A stretch of DNA of 64,000 nt from Psettodes erumei (Eukaryota > Chordata > Actinopteri > Pleuronectiformes > Psettodidae), in NCBI GenBank assembly GCA_016785225.1, contig JAFBJZ010000772.1:5179501-5243500 (forward strand). Reading direction: 5' to 3'. This document shows, piece by piece, positions 61,351 through 64,000 of this stretch. The position numbers and the translations under genes are program-made. How positions within the stretch are numbered: the first letter of the stretch is position 1; each line of letters begins with the position of its first letter. Under the pieces are notes generated by a model that made no database searches, was not told the origin of the DNA, and saw only the letters and a list, made by a program, of their open reading frames with translations.

Positions 61351-63988
61351 TTTCAGGCCATTGTACTCACCAGATATGTTCCCCTTTTATACAGTCTCAT
61401 CCGAGATACACTCATAGGGATGTGACGTCTGTTGTGATGCATGAAATAGGCAAGTGACACTTTGCTGGACAAACACTTTTCATCACCTGACAATGATGTC
61501 AGAGTTTAAACATTTAACTATCAAAAAGTGTTACTCAAAATGGGTTAGACAAGCCACTTTTGGGGGAGTTTTTGTTTTGGAGTTACCAAGAGTACGTATA
61601 ATTTTATGGATGTTGCCCCAATTTTCATGGGCTTGCAAGTGCTCCAAAATGTCAAACAATGGCCAGATATAAAATGAGAAGTCTGCCCTAAGTTTAAAAG
61701 GACTTTCTCTTACACAGAGCTCCGAACATGAGAGCATATCAGTGTGTTTCACAACTTCAGACCACACTTGAAGAAAATTAATCTCTACTGAGAATGAGGC
61801 GATGAATGGGGTTTAATGGATTTATAGGAAAGAAGCGAATGGTTCTGGCTTTGTGTCTTAGAACTGAAGTTTGGCTGTCATGTGTCCCATAAACCCAGAC
61901 GCCCAAGTGATGGTTGGTTTTAGTCACAGGTTTACATAAAGACAGAAAGGTGATTAGAGAGAGAGGGCTTAGAGGGGCAATGAAAACCAGACAAGCGCTC
62001 ACCAAGCAACTTCCTTGATTAATTCCACATTTTTTTCTGGCACACAGATAGTCTTTTCTTTTGTTACTGCCCCTCTATCGCCAAATCATGCAGCCTCTAC
62101 ACTCACACAGAGCCCAGAGAAAACAAAGTACCATCAGCAATAGATTTAGGGACTAATGTTACAGAAGTAACAACAAAAACAGTGGTCGTGTCACCAGGGT
62201 AAACTCTCTGAGCCAAGGCTTTACATAAGGGCGTGCACATCCTGAAACACTGTCTGCTCTGTCTACACTTTAAAGCCCCTCAGGGTACTGAGTCTCAGTT
62301 TGGTCCCTTATACAGTAAATCACTGTCACAAGTGCATGTGAAGATTGTCGACCTGAACAGGAGCCACGGCGAAAATCAAATCCTCTCCAAGTGATCCCAA
62401 GGTTGGACAAAGATGTAAGTGGATGATCCCAGTCCCATAACTTGCTGAAACCATGACTAAACCAGCATGACACATTATTACCCCTGTTTCTAATTAGGTC
62501 ACAATCCAGGTTGGATTTTTTTTCTGAATTATTATCCATCTGAGTATCAGACTCTGGTGTACTGCAGTTCCACCTGCTTCAAGAAAACCTCTCCAAGTAG
62601 TGACCCAAAAGTCTTTAGCACTGCTAAATGCACATGCAATACTTCTTCGAAAACTTAAAAACATAATTGTAAACACATTGGGAATAAATCTTTAAATATG
62701 TAGACTTCAATTACCAATCCGGTCCAATCCAATGAAATTGTTGCCAATCGATAAGAAAGAAAGAAACCCATTATAATTGCAATATAACAATGACAGGCCC
62801 TGGCTATGTGCTGGCTGAATAATCAATTTTGATCATGATAAAGTGCCTTATTATTTACCCTGAGGGTAAAAGAAAGTTTCACAAAGGCAGTTCAATCTGT
62901 GCTTTGCTGCAGAGTAGATCAGGTTATACTGACTTACCCCACAGGGCAGCTGGCAGTTTCACTTTATTCAACATTATTAAGGGTCTTTCTGAATGCAAAC
63001 AAATATCCATTAAACACTCACCCTACAGGCTGTGATTCTAACTAAAAGTTCATGTGAAATTACCATCTGCCTATAGATGATGATCATGACTAAGAGGGAA
63101 ACACTAATTCATGTGACATGAATTCTCAACATTTTCTTTTTCTGCACAATACTTCATGGCTCATTTATTTGGGCTTCTTTCATTAAACTGCAATCCAGAT
63201 AATAACATCAACATTCTGTACATCCTCCAGCAACACACTAGATCATGTTTGATTAGATCATAAATGATATGCAAGTCAAAACAAATATCCCACTAATCCA
63301 AAGTTGACATGTAGCAGATAAAATGGTGTATAATGTTCAGGATCTTTAAACAGAGATGTCATCTGTCATATAAGGAACTATTTATGTATATGGCAAATTT
63401 GCAGGAAGATCGTAAGGTTATGTCCTGCTTGAAACCAGTAGCCATGACAGCCTGAGGCCAAATCACACTTCTGCAGACACAAAAACACTGCAGCAGTCAG
63501 CACAGAAACACAAACACTGACAACACAACCCATCCGATCATATATCCCTCCACCGGCAGAACTAGAGAGGCCAGGAAACTTCACTACACCAAACCACAAG
63601 CCCCTTAGGATTTGGGGGCAGAATGAATGAAAATCCAGACACATACAACACTACTGTTTCCATATCCGTGAAGTTACACGTATGTATAAATCATCATTAA
63701 CAGTAGTAGCAGTTATTTTGAACAAAGCTGTAGACACAGAAGTCTATGATCTCATTGTAACATAATTAGCAGTGAAGCCACTTACAAAAAAATCTTTAGG
63801 CAGTGGACTCACAACATGCTCACTCGCAGTGCACACAAGCTAGTCCACTGATTTATAGCGAGCAGAGTAGTGGTAACGCATTCTTGTTGGAGACTGCTAT
63901 TCCACCCTACTGTGGTGAACACCCGCTCACCCGACATCCCTCTCTAACTCTTGCGGCCCCCTGCTGGCTACTGGAAATAATGACTTAC
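61351..63988. other. Intronic sequence up to the right-edge splice donor
   Basis: No ORF above 89 codons. A gcggccccctgctggc segment at 63953-63968 resembles a motif often seen in fish interspersed repeats but is too short to assign. Apart from the donor at 63988, no gene signal was found. Confidence 0.5.
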
Positions 63989-64000
63989 CCTCGCCAAGAC
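63989..64000 (-). CDS. Partial exon, 3' end only, of the same predicted minus-strand gene
   Basis: The last 12 bases, read on the minus strand, are GTCTTGGCGAGG followed at once by gtaagtcatt, a strong 5' splice site (AGG|gtaagt). The exon continues beyond the window, so its acceptor and length are unknown. If its final G is the first base of a split codon, direct splicing to 427 gives L-G-E-G-G-I-S-F-Q with no stop. A second frame is also open across the junction and the third stops. The call rests on the donor and on this phase agreement. A strong donor sequence can occur by chance. Confidence 0.4.

Larger units (their letters stand above)
428..63988 (-). other. Predicted single large intron (~63.5 kb)
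   Basis: This interval starts with a consensus donor at 63988 and ends with a consensus acceptor at 428 on the minus strand. I found no convincing coding exon between them. The interior has the texture of a vertebrate intron: dinucleotide microsatellites, scattered decayed transposons, stop codons in all frames, and no CpG-island-like promoter. The intron could be interrupted by exons too short to see by eye. One weak cassette candidate is listed at 17612-17665. Very long introns are typical of neuronal and developmental genes, but the host gene is not identified here. Confidence 0.38.

Overview
The window reads as vertebrate, probably acanthomorph (spiny-rayed) teleost, genomic DNA. It is AT-leaning, rich in (CA)n/(GT)n microsatellites, and has no dense open reading frames, operons or bacterial signals. 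It also carries decayed remnants of element types common in fish: a Ty3/Gypsy retrotransposon, a LINE, hAT-type pieces and a TTAA-ended MITE. No complete protein-coding gene is visible and almost all long ORFs look like chance. Family names are from recognition only, since no search could be run.

The best gene evidence is at the two edges, both on the minus strand. At 385-427 there is a 43-nt interval with a strong acceptor upstream (pyrimidine tract ending in ttgtttacag) and a consensus donor downstream (gtaagt). At the right edge, 63989-64000 ends in another strong donor (gtaagtca). Joined directly, the two edges keep an open frame (…LGEG|GISFQTTYEG…), so the simplest reading is that 428-63988 is one ~63.5-kb intron of an unidentified minus-strand gene. 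A 54-nt candidate cassette exon at 17612-17665 would put a stop into that frame, making it either a decoy or a poison exon.

Layout. 1-4.5 kb: the small exon, microsatellites and an isolated hAT-like terminus (4483-4518). 4.5-20 kb: largely featureless intron with compound CA tracts. 20-23 kb: one copy of a dispersed ~105-bp repeat, an AT-rich hairpin tract and nested inverted repeats (22208-22298). 28-34 kb: the busiest stretch, with a long CA tract, an unusually long but unconvincing 234-codon ORF, an LTR-like fragment (+, 30400-30640), a broken Gypsy copy (-, 31476-32676) whose LTR runs almost directly into RNase H and integrase, and a hAT-type MITE scrap (33491-33585). 37 kb: a diverged tandem duplication of ~110 bp. 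43.7-44.1 kb: a foldback MITE with a perfect 26-bp inner hairpin. 51-57 kb: G-rich tracts, microsatellites, the second dispersed-repeat copy and a collapsed palindrome. 60.6-61.35 kb: a LINE whose 3' part lies on the minus strand and whose reverse transcriptase part lies on the plus strand, the arrangement left by twin priming.

No tRNA, rRNA, known microRNA hairpin or CRISPR array was recognised, and no novel functional system can be supported. The observations most worth checking are the predicted giant intron with its edge exons, the inverted LINE, the foldback MITE and the rearranged Gypsy copy.
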